A stretch of DNA of 64,000 nt. It comes from Shinisaurus crocodilurus (Eukaryota > Chordata > Lepidosauria > Squamata > Shinisauridae). The DNA lies in the NCBI GenBank assembly GCA_021292165.1, contig JAHFWL010000271.1:62001-126000 (forward strand), in the 5' to 3' direction. Both the position numbers and the translations under genes were made by a program. Below the pieces are notes generated by a model. The model was not told the origin of the DNA, did not search any database, and saw only the letters and a program-made list of their open reading frames with translations. Of the stretch, positions 12,630 to 23,530 are shown one piece after another; position 1 is the stretch's first letter; each line of letters begins with the position of its first letter.

Positions 12630-12843
12630 CACTGAAAGGAAAGAAAAACCTCTATGACAATGTAGGGCCTCTAGTAAATACCCAATATATCAAGTTTTCT
12701 CCCTAAAATGGCTCTGTATCAACCAATATGGGTTCCTAAGGCAGATAAGTCTAAGAGTTCTATTATCACGGAGAAAAAATGTTGAAGCCTTAGGCCATGT
12801 GTAAGCTGCCCATCTACCAGCCAATTGCCAGTTTCCTTCATAC

Positions 12844-13055
12844 GAGAGCCAGTGTGGCGTAGTGGTGAGAGTGTTGGACTGAGACTCGGGAGATCCGGGT
12901 TCTAGTCCCCGCTCAGCCATGAAACTCACTGGGTGACTTTGGGCCAGTCACTGACTCTCAGCCTAACCTACCTCACAGGGTTGTTGTGAGGATAAAATGG
13001 AGAGGAGGAGGAGGAGGAGGATTATGTCGCCTTGGGTTCCTTGAAGGAAAAAAGA
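12844..13055 (+). mobile_element. tRNA-derived SINE, squamate type
   Basis: The head shows a polymerase III A box-like TGGCGTAGTGGT and a B box GGTTCTAGTCC (12898-12908), followed by the 'actcactgggtgactttgg' and 'cacagggttgttgtgagg' body typical of squamate SINEs. The tail runs into a GT microsatellite, after which a truncated LINE-A begins directly. A second copy lies at 23531-23775. Confidence 0.85.

Positions 13056-13057
<2 letters not shown>

Positions 13058-13094
<37 letters not shown>
13058..13094. repeat. (GT)n microsatellite at the SINE/LINE junction
   Basis: A GT run separates the SINE tail from the 5'-truncated LINE-A copy. The apparent Cys-Val start of the downstream open frame comes from this run. 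Confidence 0.9.
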
Positions 13095-13095
<1 letters not shown>

Positions 13096-14637
13096 TCCTC
13101 CCTGAAACTCAATATAGTTTCCGCCCCTCTAGAGGGACAGTAGACATGATTTTTACTGCACGTCAGCTCCAAGAAAAATGCCAGGAGCAAAATCAACCCC
13201 TTTATATGGCATTTATCGATTTGGCTAAGGCCTTTGATACTGTAGACCGTACAGCTCTCTGGACTATCCTTATGAAAATTGGATGCCCCAATAAATTTGT
13301 GAATATCTTGCGACTTCTCCATGACAACATGACGGCAACGGTTTTGGACAACAACGGCTCTCATGGTGCTCCATTTAAAGTGGGATCAGGTGTTAAACAG
13401 GGATGTGTTATCGCCCCAACATTATTTGCTATTTTCATCGCCATGATTTTACATCTTGTCGAGGGGAAACTTCCCACTGGTGTGGGAATTATATACCGAA
13501 CAGATGGAAAGCTTTTTAATCTCAGCAGGCTGAAAGCAAAAAGTAAGGTAATTACAACCTCCGTTGTGGAACTTCAGTATGCTGATGATAATGTGGTCTC
13601 CGCACATTCAGAGGATGATCTCCAAACTATCCTAAATGCTTTTGCAGAAGCATACGAAAAACTTGGTCTCTCACTTAACATCAAAAAAACCAAAGTGCTT
13701 CATCAGCAAGTGCAAGCTAACCCTTTGGTGATGCCATCTATCCAGCTTGGTGGGACAATACTGGAAAATGTCGATCATTTTCTCTATCTTGGCAGCTATC
13801 TTTCTGTTACAGCTAACATCGACAGTGAAATCCAGCATCGTCTGAGCTCTGCAAGTGCTGCGTTTTCTCAAATGAAACATAGAGTGTTTGAGGTTCGGGA
13901 TATTTGTAAGAAGACCAAAACACTGGTTTATGAAGCCATTGTATTACCAACTTTATTGTATGCCTGCGAAACATGGACTATCTATAAACATCACCTCCAA
14001 CTCCTTGAAAGATTTCATCAACGTTGCCTCCGGAAAATCCTGCGAATTACTTGGGAAGATAGGCGAACAAATGTCAGTGTACTGGAAGAAGCAAAGACTA
14101 CTAGCACTGAAAAAATGATCCTTCAACGCCAACTTCAGTGGACCGGTCATGTTGTTCGAAAGCCTGACTGCCGTCTCCCAAAGCAGTTACTTTATTCCCA
14201 ACTCAAGGATAGAAAGCGGAATATCGGTGGTCAATATAAGAGGTATTAAAGATGTTCTTAAGGCTAATCTAAAAAAATGCAATATAAACATCAAAAACTG
14301 GGAAGCTCTGGCCCATGAACGATCTAACTGGAGGTTGGCCTTTCACAAAGGTTCTATGGACTTTGAAGAAGCTTGAGTGCAAGGTGAAAGGGAGAAACAT
14401 GCTAAGCGAAAAGCACGTCAAATAAATCCTTTACAGGACCATCTCCCATCTGGTAACCTGTGTCCTCACTGTGGGAAGCTGTGTGGATCTAGAATTGGCC
14501 TCCACAGTCACTTACGGACCCATCGCTAGAGTCTACACAATTTTTCTTCAGAATTTTCCTCCTTTTAAAATCTCTTTTTTTTATCCTGGAAGACAATCTT
14601 ACTCGGTCACGAGTGATCGCCTGACTGACTGCTTATT
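13095..14637 (+). pseudogene. LINE-A, 5'-truncated reverse transcriptase copy
   Basis: A non-LTR retrotransposon fragment beginning inside the reverse transcriptase domain. Visible motifs are FRPSRGTVDM, AFIDLAKAFDTVDR, GVKQGCVIAPTLF and YADDN, the catalytic YADD box. Compared with the copy at 24.1-30.8 kb it has one extra base near 14246 that shifts the frame after GGQYKR, and an in-frame TGA at 14374-14376. The 3' end carries the C2H2 finger-coding region and the shared 3' UTR ending near ggtcacgagtgatcgcctga. It cannot encode an active enzyme. Confidence 0.88.
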
Positions 14638-15844
14638 TCAGCACTTCTGAAAGCAGATGTGATTCCAAACAGGGACGGTTCCATGAATCATATAAATGGA
14701 CCATTTACTGTCCCAGTCCCACAGCATATGTAATGTTTAGATCTCCCTGTTCCCAGCTGTATGCCTTCAACATGCTCCTTTACGAAACCAGGGTCCTATA
14801 ATCCTAGCACAACACTCGCACACACCAGACCTATGCCGAACGCATCATAACCCCCTCCCCACACCACTGACACAGACCACCAAATCTTTACATGGATTTT
14901 TTTTCAGGCTGGTGACCTTTTTCATGTACTCCTCCTCTGAAGAAAAATAGCACATCAGAACTGGCTCAGCATTTCTCCTGCAATAAAGGGTTTATCAAAC
15001 CTGTAACAGCTCTTGCTAAGACCAATACCCCTGGAGTAATTTGTGGGTCTTTGGATGCCTGGTGCCAGCTCTCTAACAGAGAGTTCTGAATTCTTTCTCC
15101 CTCTCGAGGAAGGTCACTCCAGCCCTCCTAAGTCAGATTCAGTGCTCCGTTAGTCTCCGTGCTGCACTTGCACTTGTCTGTGGTAATGAGCTTTGCTTCA
15201 GGGCTGCGGCGGGCAGATGGAAATGTTTTATGGTTTCACTAGACAGCAATTCGCTCTATTACCATAATTATAGCTTTAAAGCCAAGTAATTTGTAACAAG
15301 GCAAGTACCGACAGAACATTCCAGGGGCAGATCTTGTGGTAGAGCATCATTGTTCTCTACAAAAATGCTGTCATCTCACTTGGAGGTTGAGAACGTCCTG
15401 CTGGAAAGGACTTTCCCCTGGAAGTAGCATCTACCCACTGCCAAAGATTCTGCTGCTGACTAGCAACCCACACATAACTTCATTATGCACATGCTAAACC
15501 ACATACACTGTCCTGTCGAATCTCAAAGACACACTAATGAAGCTGGCCTACCAAGTCGTCTCTTGGTCCTGGTTTCATTCAGTCATCAGCGGTTAACTAT
15601 GGCACCTTCCACATACAGGACAACTTTAAGAATGACACACCTGAATCCTAAGACCACATTCAGATTTCCTCCAAAGCAACCAAAGCAGGAAATGAGATTC
15701 ACTCGGAGTATTTAAAGCTCTCCCCAGTGGCATGTAACTGTGTTCCTTTCTATGGGATATCTGTGATTTGTAAGTCACTGTCAGGTCATTAAAAGGGATA
15801 CCGTGACACATACTGTATATGGGAGTACTGTGCTTATAAACATC

Positions 15845-16050
15845 AGGCTGGATCAAGTATCTGCTTCCACAAGAGGAAGGGCTCCACTGGTGGAAGGTGC
15901 CTCAACATGGATTTTGGGGATCCCCCTCCCCAGCTCAGCTCAGCTCAGCCCACTCTCCATGTAGCATTTTCAGGGAGCTGCTGGGACTACATTGGAAAGG
16001 CTACTTTCACCAGCACAGTTGATGCAGCTGAAATCTAGATCCAACCCATC
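15845..16050. mobile_element. GGTTGGATC-ended MITE-like repeat
   Basis: The ends GGCTGGATC...GATCCAACC are inverted relative to each other. The interior shares an 'aagaggaagggctcc' and 'ggggatccccctcccc' core with the copy at about 12373-12570. It is non-coding. The target duplication is unclear. Confidence 0.5.
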
Positions 16051-16085
16051 CTCTGCAAGCCCACTTTCCATCGGCCATGCTTCAT

Positions 16086-16271
16086 AAGAACATAAGAGGA
16101 ATGCCATGCTGGCTCAGACCAAGGGTCCATCTAGTCCAGCATTCTGTTCACACAGTGGCTAACCAGCTGCCCACGGGAAACCCACAAGCAGGACATGAGC
16201 GCAACAGCACCCTCCCGCCCACGTTCCCCAGCAACTGGAGTACACAGGCATACTGCTTCGGCAGACTGTGA
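16086..16271. mobile_element. LINE-like interspersed repeat fragment ('ggatcagaccaagggtcc' family)
   Basis: This copy belongs to a repeat also present at 21270-21385, 41917-42262, 54456-54563 and 54938-55105. In the longest copy the - strand reads KLWNSLPQDAVMATNLDSFK, like the C-terminal end of CR1/L2-type reverse transcriptase proteins. It is therefore probably the 3' end of a LINE. Confidence 0.55.
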
Positions 16272-17444
16272 AAGCTTATTAAGGGTGCAGTGCTAACGCA
16301 TGCTTACCTGGAAATAAGTTCTATCAATGGGGCTTATTTCCAAATAAATGTTTGCAAGAGGATGGTCTAAGAGAATCTGCGATTAGCATCTTAATTCATC
16401 TATTCACCGACACCAACATTTCACTGTTTGGGTGTCGTTCACTCGGATAGTAGAACGTGTTGACAGGTCTTCACCCGCCCACCCAGGTTTAGCTTATCGC
16501 CTAGGAATCAGCATCATCTAGTGCTTGAAAGGGAATGTTCTCACTACAGAAATGCTCTGTCATACTTCTTGCTCTGGGTGGATGCACTAGTCTCAACAGA
16601 GAAGTGCCAGAGATGCAGGGTCAAAATAGACATGACTTTACATCTGTGACTAGCAGCTGTCTCTCTCTTTCTTCTTTTTCATTCTTACTTTAGAGTAGGC
16701 CCAGAGGGCCAATCCATATCTTAAAAGCCCCCTCACCCACCACACTAGGGTGCCAATCCAAACTGGGGCCACTGCACCTATGAAAAAAGGACGTAGCTGC
16801 TAGGCAGACATTTAAAGTAATATCTGCTTTGGTCCACATTACCAGGTGCTGACACTATAGATGTGATTCATAGAAGTTATCTTGGGGTACCTCTCTGATA
16901 GCCTTTCCAGCACCAAGCTGCAAACTTATTTTAAGACCCTATTGAGTAGAGAAAGTAGTTTAAGGTTCAACTTGCTGCTCTGGCAAAAATTCAAGGGAAA
17001 TGTCACACCTGTGCTTGCTATTGGCCCACCTGTTCATCACATCACAATTTATGTCACTTAAACCTGGATGTGCATACACAGTTTTAGTAAGAATGTGCCT
17101 GGCAACTGCGGTCTACAGCACTGCGCTGCAGCGTCCCATACTCTTGGCAAAGCTGCCGGCACTGACATCATGGCTGCCAGGGCCGGCGCTACCATTAGGC
17201 CAGCTAGGCAGCTGCCTAGGGCACAGGGCTAAAGGGGGCGCCAGAAACGCCTTGGGAAAAAACATACAGCGCGGGTCGGGGAGTTGCAGTCCCACATGCC
17301 TCTGTAGGGCGCCGGGTCTGCTTATCACCCGGGCGGGCGGGCAGACCCATTCTCACCCAGCGCCAGGGCTCTGCGAAGGGGCGCCCCCTTGCCCGGATCC
17401 CTTGCCGCCTGCAGCTGCGCAGAGCCCGCTCTCCCTGCCGCGGG

Positions 17445-17463
17445 ACTACACTTCCCAGGGTGC
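17445..17463 (+). promoter_or_regulatory. ZNF143/SBS-like promoter motif
   Basis: ACTACACTTCCCAGGGTGC fits the vertebrate promoter motif ACTAYRNNNCCCR with its TGC extension, bound by ZNF143. Such sites typically lie in CpG-island promoters. It is 175 bp upstream of the ATG at 17638 inside the hAT core. Confidence 0.55.
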
Positions 17464-17637
17464 TCTGCAGCCTGCTCTGGCAGTTGCTGCCTCCCGCATC
17501 GCCTGCTTTGGTCTGGGCGGGGGGGCGCGTCGGGTCTAATCCTCCGTGCAAGCCCACGGCGGCTCCTCCATTCCTTGCCGGGGTGCCTGCCTTTGTTCCG
17601 CGGGCTGGCTGCTGCCCCCGCACGGCCCTGCGGAGAG

Positions 17638-17657
17638 ATGGCTTCGGGGGCTCACGC
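17638..17657 (+). other. Possible captured first coding exon (20 nt)
   Basis: An ATG at the end of the GC-rich block reads MASGAH before a possible donor gtaggt (17658) or gtacgg (17662); without splicing it meets TAG at 17659. The frame is open upstream to about 17389. It resembles the start of a gene with a short first coding exon, but I cannot name the donor gene. Confidence 0.3.
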
Positions 17658-18597
17658 GTAGGTACGGGATGCTGGGGGCGGGTGGGGTGTGAGAGACCCC
17701 GCCAGAGCTGAGGCCTCGCCTCGAGCAGGAGGAGACCGGCGGGTGTGTGTGTGTGTCCATCCCTTGCAAACTGGAGCTGCGCCCGAGGCCCCCGGACCTC
17801 TCTTTCATTTGGCAAGGGAAGAGCCCGGAGCGGAGTGTTGCTGCGAGGGTGCCTCTGAGCATGTGCAGAGGGCAGCGTCCCAACCTGTTCCTGGCCGGGC
17901 TTCGAGAGCCCTCCTTGAGGTCGGCTCTCGAAGCTTGATAAGACAAAATCGCCCCCCTCCCCGATTTGAGCAACAAAGACAGCATTTAAAATGGCCCGTC
18001 CCCTTTTTACTCCGGAGTAATTAACTCGGAAGAGTTAGCACGCACCCAGCCCTGTTCCCGTGTTTACAGCCAGTGGCCTAGGCTAGATAAGCGCCCCCCC
18101 CATTGCTTCCCCGTGAGTAAGGCAGGTTGGGGGCGGACGCCTAGGGGTAACTAATCTGCATTTAGTGATCTGGCGGAAGAACTTCGAGGGAAGCTTGTGG
18201 TTGGAGTTCCTGAGGCAGCTTGCAGTTTAAATCCAGGGTAGCCAAACTGGCCAGGATTCCCACTGGGGAGGTGCGTAAGGGACAAGTGGGGCACAAGACC
18301 ATGGAGGCTGGCCAGAGATCCCAGAGGGATGAATGGGGGGCGGGGAGGGATGGAGAGAGGGCCATCTGGAATGGTTTAGTTATATAGCAAATTGGTACTA
18401 CATCAACATGTATTTTATGTATGTTTGTCAATGTTTATAATAAATTTTTTAGGTTTTGCCAATTGACTTTTATTTCATAATGGGCATAGGGCTGGAGGGA
18501 GGGAGGGCTCAAGTGGGAGGGGGGGCGCTAAATAGCTGATCTTGCCTAGGGCACCAAACTGCCATGCACCGGCCCTGATGGCTGCTAGTATGCCCCA

Positions 18598-18747
18598 ACT
18601 ATAGAGTTGGAAGGGGCCTACAAGGCCATCGAGTCCAACCCCCTGCTCAATGCAGGAAACTGGAGGAGGGGTCTCCCATCCAAGTAATAACCAGGCCTGG
18701 CCCTGCTTAGCTTTCCACGCTCAGACAAGCTGAGCCAGCGTGAGCCT
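18598..18747 (-). mobile_element. 5S rRNA-like / CR1-tail chimeric SINE, copy A
   Basis: Read on the - strand, a segment containing GCTAAGCAGGG, CCTGGTTATTACTTGGATGG and GAGACC matches the 3' half of vertebrate 5S rRNA. It is joined to a CR1 3' tail (GGTTGGACTCGATGGCCTTG type). It begins about 20 bp from the right end of the 17178 hAT element. Confidence 0.75.
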
Positions 18748-18821
18748 TGATGCAGAAGGTCCAGCCTAATCCCAGCCATGTTTACTCTGAAATACATCCC
18801 ATGGAATTTATTTCTAAGTAA

Positions 18822-18955
18822 GGGCACAATCCTTTGCATGTTTAGACAGAACCCACCCACCCCCAGCATGCTCTGGCCAGTCATGCTGGTTGGAGCATGC
18901 TGCCAGTTGTAGGGAGATTTAAAAAAAATATCTAAATATGCATAGGATTGCACCC
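18822..18955. mobile_element. Palindromic MITE, GGGCACAATCC family
   Basis: The termini GGGCACAATCC...GGATTGCACCC surround inverted arms with a central 'ccagtcatgctgg'-type turn. Other copies are at 38894-39029, 58930-59061, 59544-59677 and 62844-62977. The 58930 copy may have an 8-bp TAAATAAA duplication; the others are unclear. Confidence 0.7.
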
Positions 18956-20279
18956 TGAGTGTGTTTAGGACTGCAACCATCTACAACACTGGCCAACTTC
19001 TACATCTTCTAACTATGTTGGAAGAAATGTGGGAACTTCACTGCCCAGCTCCAGTTACCAACAGTTTAAAGCTTAACAGGACACTTAACTTGCAACCGTG
19101 ACTACTGGAAGCCTTGCACAGTCTGGGTTGGATCCAGATTTAGTCATACTTCGATGTAAGTCTCATTGATTTCAATGGGTCTACTCTGTCATGTACTAAA
19201 TACTATCTATCCATTTTCAAACTTACGTCCACAACTATGAATACTAGAAACATGCTTTTAAAAAAGGACGCTGAGATTGTCAGATTGCCAAAATGTCACT
19301 ACTGAGATTCTATTGCCCTCTGCTCTGCATGGATTCAAATAAAGCTGCAACAAGGCATGAGAGGTGCCAGTCCATATGAAACTGGGAAGCAGCTCGTGCA
19401 GGCAGCCATTTGGAAGCACAAAACCAGTACATGTTTGTTTTATGGCCCCTTAATCTCCTTTTATAATCTCCTATTACTTCACTGCCAAGAGGCGTCTTGC
19501 TGCTGTTAGTAGTTCCTTCTCTTTCCCCCAGACAGGATGGGATGTTAATTTGTTGGCCCACAGCACAGGTGCCAACAGGAAGCAAAATGTGCCCTCTGGT
19601 TTTAATAAGGTGGCAAGCTGCAATGTATAGCTCCATATTTTGTCTTCCGTTGCACTGAAATAACGATTGATTAGAAAAGGCATCCATCATTCTCGGTTTC
19701 AGACAGGCACAGTGCCTGACACTTTTTATTGTCTTGATTAATAGATTTATAATTGGCAGCAGGCCTGGCAAGCACTGGCCGCTAGGATTTCCAGCCCTCC
19801 TCCCAAAATTTTCCCTGAAGTTGCCCCGGCTTGCTACTTCTCCTTTTCCTAGAGATTGCTCAAGCTTTGATTCTTTTTCCTCCTTGTCTGTACACATTTA
19901 GACAGATTTTGGTCGCCTAAAAATAAAGAACTAAACGAAATAGCAAAAACAGGCCAAGCAGAGTAACTGTGGAATTTTATTTTTCAGCTGCAATCGCACC
20001 TACGCCCCATTACTCCACAACCCTTCTAATTTATTGCATTGCAACCATTCTAATGAGCCGTGGAGTCAGGCACTTCTGAGGACGGATGAGCCGCGTCCCA
20101 GGGCCTGGACCCATCACAATGAAGAGCCCACTGAAAGGCCACCTTACGGTCTAGGATTCCTCAAGTGCCCCCTCCTCCCCGTCCTGAGAGCAAAAAGTTT
20201 GGGAAGTGAACAAAGGCCCTTTGGGTTCTGAATGGTAAGAATCGAGGCTTTGCTTCAAAACCCAAACCAAGGTTCTGAT

Positions 20280-21130
20280 CTGTTTTTATTTACTTTAAAA
20301 AGTATACCGTGCCTCCCCCCCCAAAACCAGGTGAACTTATAAAATACAACCTCAGAACAACATAAATATTATCAAATTATAAACATCATCATAAAACACA
20401 ACCTTAAAGAAAATAGTATTAAGGCACATCAGGAGAACGTTCAGCCAAATGCTTACTTGAACAGCCATGTTTTAACCAAGCATGTAAAAGCACCCAATGT
20501 CAGGACCTCACAGCAAAGCAGTCCTTTTAAGTGATGACAAAGACACGAAAACTTAACCAGGCACAATTCAACCAAACTTGTTGACGACCTTAATTACATG
20601 TTAACGTCAGAGGACTGAAGTTCCATAAATTAGTGCTACTTATGAAATTCACCAAAAGCATACGCATTGACAAGATCAAAATATTCCCATAAAAACTCTG
20701 ACCATCTTACCAAGGAAGGCTGTTCACAAGGAAACTGGAAAATTTTCATCATTTTGATGCTTTATATTCATGAGTATTGAAGGGAAGGAGACAGCTAGGA
20801 AGCAATGCAATGCAAGATCCTTATAAAATTCTCCTTTTAAGTCCTGGAACTACTGTGCTACAAGTATACTGCAAAACATACATGTGTATATGCACAGAGT
20901 GCTGGTAACAACCATAGATTAGGGAGCCACTGAAGGACACAACTAAGAGAACAGGAGTGTAGCAGATCAATTAAAGGCCAACCCACTCTGTCAAGGTAGA
21001 ATTTGGACCCACAGACCTCTGGGTTGATCACACCTCGACTAGGGCTCCATGGAAAAATGGTCAGCCATCCTTTGGTCCAAAATAAATGACTGAATTATCT
21101 TACTAATCCTCTTTAAACAAACACCAGTCA
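20280..21130 (-). mobile_element. Possible LINE 3'-region remnant
   Basis: The stretch begins with 'tataccgtgcctcc' and AT-rich sequence resembling the ends of the LINE-like repeats at 21523-21605 and 55384-56050. There is no open frame. This is a weak call made by resemblance. Confidence 0.35.
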
Positions 21131-21269
21131 CTGAATATGGTAGGTAGATTTGTTGGCTTTCCTAAATAGAAGGCCTCCTCCTTGGCCCCATATCAAATAT
21201 AAAAAAACATATTAAAAAAATTAAATCAGTGAACAATTACTTGGTATACATTTTTGTACAGCAGAATCT

Positions 21270-21385
21270 TTTCACAAAGCGCATAGCTAAACTATGGAAT
21301 TCATGAGCACAAGATGTAGTGATGGCCACCAACTTAGATGACTTGAAAAGGGGATGAGACAAATTCATGGAGGGTAACTCATGCT
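21270..21385. mobile_element. LINE-like repeat fragment abutting an SLC25A26 splice donor
   Basis: It matches the 42115-42240 part of the 'ggatcagaccaagggtcc' family (aactatggaattcat, gatggccaccaa, gacaaattcatggagg). It ends about 5-15 bases from the donor at 21388. Confidence 0.7.
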
Positions 21386-21388
21386 CAC

Positions 21389-21462
21389 CCAGATATCCCT
21401 TGGGTCCTCCACACTCCATGCAGAGCTGTCAACACATTCCCACTTGCATTTCTGGAGCCAGT
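21389..21462 (-). CDS. SLC25A26: SLC25A26, penultimate coding exon
   Basis: A 74-bp exon with a ctgcacag acceptor (ag at 21464-21463) and a gtgagc donor (21388-21387). It starts in phase 0 and ends with two bases of a Gly codon completed by the terminal exon. It encodes 24 full codons including [16 protein letters not shown], matching the carrier segment NVLSVLHGVWRSQGLAG in the matrix loop after the third PxD motif. A fragment of an interspersed LINE-like repeat begins within about 15 bases of the donor on the intron side. Confidence 0.93.
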
Positions 21463-21522
21463 CTGTGCAGCAGAAGAAAACATATATATGAACATATGAA
21501 GCTGTCTCAAAGTTAGACTGTT

Positions 21523-21605
21523 TATTTATTTATTTATTTAATTTTTATACCGCCCAATAGCCGAAGCTCTCTGGGCGGTTTACAACAATTAACAATACAG
21601 TCCCT
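21523..21605 (-). mobile_element. LINE 3' end (GGGCGGTATA family)
   Basis: On + it reads (TTTA)n, ATACCGCCCAATAGCCGAAG, then CTCTCTGGGCGGTTTACAAC. This is a frequent squamate LINE tail. Related pieces are at 3835-3920, 22625-22712, 39030-39240 and 55384 onward. Confidence 0.6.
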
Positions 21606-22137
21606 GCCCGCAGGCTTACAATCTGTTGGATCATCTTTCCCAGCACTGTCTCTACTCGAGCGTCTCAGACTGCATTCGCTGTGAGTTCTCCTCCATCTAC
21701 GCTCAAGCAGTCTCCCTGCCTGTTTCATCACTCTCAGCTACAGTGTATGCTATGCAGCCATACGAGCTCTACTTTCCCAGCCTTTTAACTGGAGATACCA
21801 GAGACTGGACCAGGCAACTTATACATGCAAAGCACATGACCTGCCACTGAGCTGTGGACCAGCAGATACAGAGTGGCCACTGCTCTCCTTTTTCACTCTA
21901 CTGAACAGCATCTGGAAAAGGCATCTGCTCTAGAATGTCACAGAGCAAAGAGGCACTGAATCCGAGAGCTGCTTGTCCTGTTACTTTTTCAAGACAAGGG
22001 CTTGCTCCCATGACTTGTTGGGCTCATTTACTGGAGTAGTGAATATGGCATATGTCTAATTCATCTACCCTTTGTTGAAGTGCAAGATTTATTCTTATTA
22101 AGATTCTTGAAATGAGGTGCTCTGGAAGTGTGGTGCC

Positions 22138-22138
<1 letters not shown>

Positions 22139-22181
<43 letters not shown>

Positions 22182-22215
22182 AATCTATCTATCTATCCAT
22201 CCATGGGGGGGGGGG

Positions 22216-22265
<50 letters not shown>
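22139..22265. repeat. Compound microsatellite (TCTA)n and (GA)n
   Basis: A TCTA tetranucleotide run (22139-22202) is followed by a G-tract and a GA run (22217-22265). Isoleucine/serine-rich and Arg-Glu open frames over it are artefacts. Confidence 0.95.
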
Positions 22266-22269
<4 letters not shown>

Positions 22270-23099
22270 GAGAGTGGCAGTATTGCGCCTGGAAGATGTG
22301 GCTTGGAATCCCAGCCTAACTTAGAATGGCTTTGGACAAACTATCCTCTCTCAAACTTCCCTGGGACTATTTAAAACCTGCGTGCCCTGAGGGAAGGCAG
22401 GAGAGAAGCCCAGGCAGGGGAGCAAATGCCATCAGCTCCTGAAACGACCATCACAGCCTGAGAGGTCTGTTGGGGCAGCCCCTCCCCTGCCTTCCCTGGG
22501 GCTACAGAGGGAAGGCAGAAGAAAAGGCCAGGCCAGGGAGATTGTACAAGCTGCTCCAGAAGAAACCTACAGTTGGCCTGAGATAACTGGTGTATGTTTG
22601 GTTTGGGGGGGGGGGGGTTTGTTTGTTTGAGTTTTTAAACATTGTAAACTGCTTTGGGTGCCTTAGCAGAAAGGCGGTATAGAAATGTAATAAATAAATA
22701 CATAAATAAATAAATCTGTTTCTTATCTGAAAAGCAGGAATAGCATTGGCCCACCTCAGTGCATTGTTGCAATGATGAATGGAATTAAGAGTAAGTGGTT
22801 ACCAGCCCTGAGTTATAAGAAAGAGCCAAACTATACATCTAAATTAACAGATCAAACTCGGCATCAACAAGGGTAGCTCCACTGGGAGGAGGAGCAGCTG
22901 AGTGGGAAAAGAAACTAGAGGTGATAGGAAAAGCCAGGAATAGTGGCACCAGAGTTATAGAGACAAGATACCCCAAACACGAAACGCAAGAAAAGAAACC
23001 ATTAGAAGGTGCAGGAGTCCATTTGCTACTAAGCAAAACCTGCAAGTTATTAACCCGGAAGTCTGTCAATCAGCCTGACACTGTTCCTCTAGCTCTTAC

Positions 23100-23164
23100 C
23101 TTTGCCAACATAATTCTTGTCTTGGCTACATCCAGAGGGGTGGTGACTGCAGCTGCAAATCCAC
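23100..23164 (-). CDS. SLC25A26: SLC25A26 exon with the third carrier signature
   Basis: A 65-bp exon with a cactcag acceptor and a consensus gtaag donor (23099 downward). The first two bases complete a Gly codon begun by the exon at 46362-46431. It encodes [20 protein letters not shown] plus AK, including the split Gly. PLDVAKTR is the mitochondrial carrier signature Px[DE]xx[KR] of the third repeat, whose charged residues form the matrix salt-bridge gate. All key residues are present and the exon ends in phase 0. Confidence 0.95.
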
Positions 23165-23530
23165 CTGAGTGTATAAAAATGCAGAGCACAAGCAAGACTT
23201 TGTTTGTTAAACATGCATGCTGCACAGCCCCATCATTCCCACAGCTTCTGCCAAAACCACTTCATTATTAATGCTTACAGCTTGTTTCTCACTTCAGAAT
23301 CTGGGTAGATTCATCAGAAGCCAGAGCCACGGTAGCTTGTGGTGATCAGTGCAAAACCATGTTTAAAAACTATTTTGGTTTGTTTTTAAATGATATGCCC
23401 TTTTAGTCAACTCCTGTCTTTGGAGCCCTGCAACGTTACCTCACACAGACAGCACTCTCCTTCACCCAAACATTAGTTCTGGCCAATGGTCCCAAAGACA
23501 GGACTCTAGAACTATCATTGAGGAACGTAC

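Larger units (their letters stand above)
17178..18577 (+). mobile_element. Non-autonomous hAT element with CpG-island-like core, 1.4 kb
   Basis: The ends CAGGGCCGGCGC...GCACCGGCCCTG are flanked by an exact 8-bp duplication ATGGCTGC (17170-17177 and 18578-18585). The outer about 70 bp on the left and 85 bp on the right match the complete 155-bp element at 35497-35651 (in reverse complement). The central segment, about 17248-18490, is absent there. That segment is strongly GC-rich with many CpGs, unlike its surroundings. It contains a ZNF143-like motif and an ATG beside potential splice donors. No transposase is visible. The core may be a captured host promoter or first exon; alternatively, the 155-bp copy is an internal deletion of a longer element. 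Confidence 0.9.
9240..21388 (-). other. SLC25A26: SLC25A26 last intron, repeat-rich
   Basis: A 12-kb intron between the last two coding exons. It holds a DNA-transposon-like repeat near 10.8-12.0 kb, a tRNA-derived SINE, a truncated LINE-A, a GGTTGGATC-ended MITE (15845-16050), the 1.4-kb hAT element at 17178 and a 5S-CR1 SINE. From 14640 to 15840 I see nothing identifiable. No further exon was recognised. Confidence 0.6.

Noticed and set aside
12844..12920. Possible tRNA gene
   Set aside because: A and B boxes are present, but the sequence continues into a SINE body and recurs at 23531, so it is a SINE head.
13032..13094. Cys-Val repeat N-terminus of the 13-kb RT frame
   Set aside because: It is a translated GT microsatellite upstream of the truncated LINE, not native protein.
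17216..17815. Long minus-strand open frame of 199 codons in the GC-rich region
   Set aside because: High GC content makes stops rare. There is no similarity, domain or consistent splice context; the + strand promoter-like signals explain the region better.
18660..18747. Possible 5S rRNA gene
   Set aside because: Only the 3' half resembles 5S rRNA, it is fused to a CR1 tail, and it occurs in three interspersed copies.
22138..22270. Repetitive Ser/Ile/Tyr and Arg/Glu protein
   Set aside because: Translation of TCTA and GA microsatellites.
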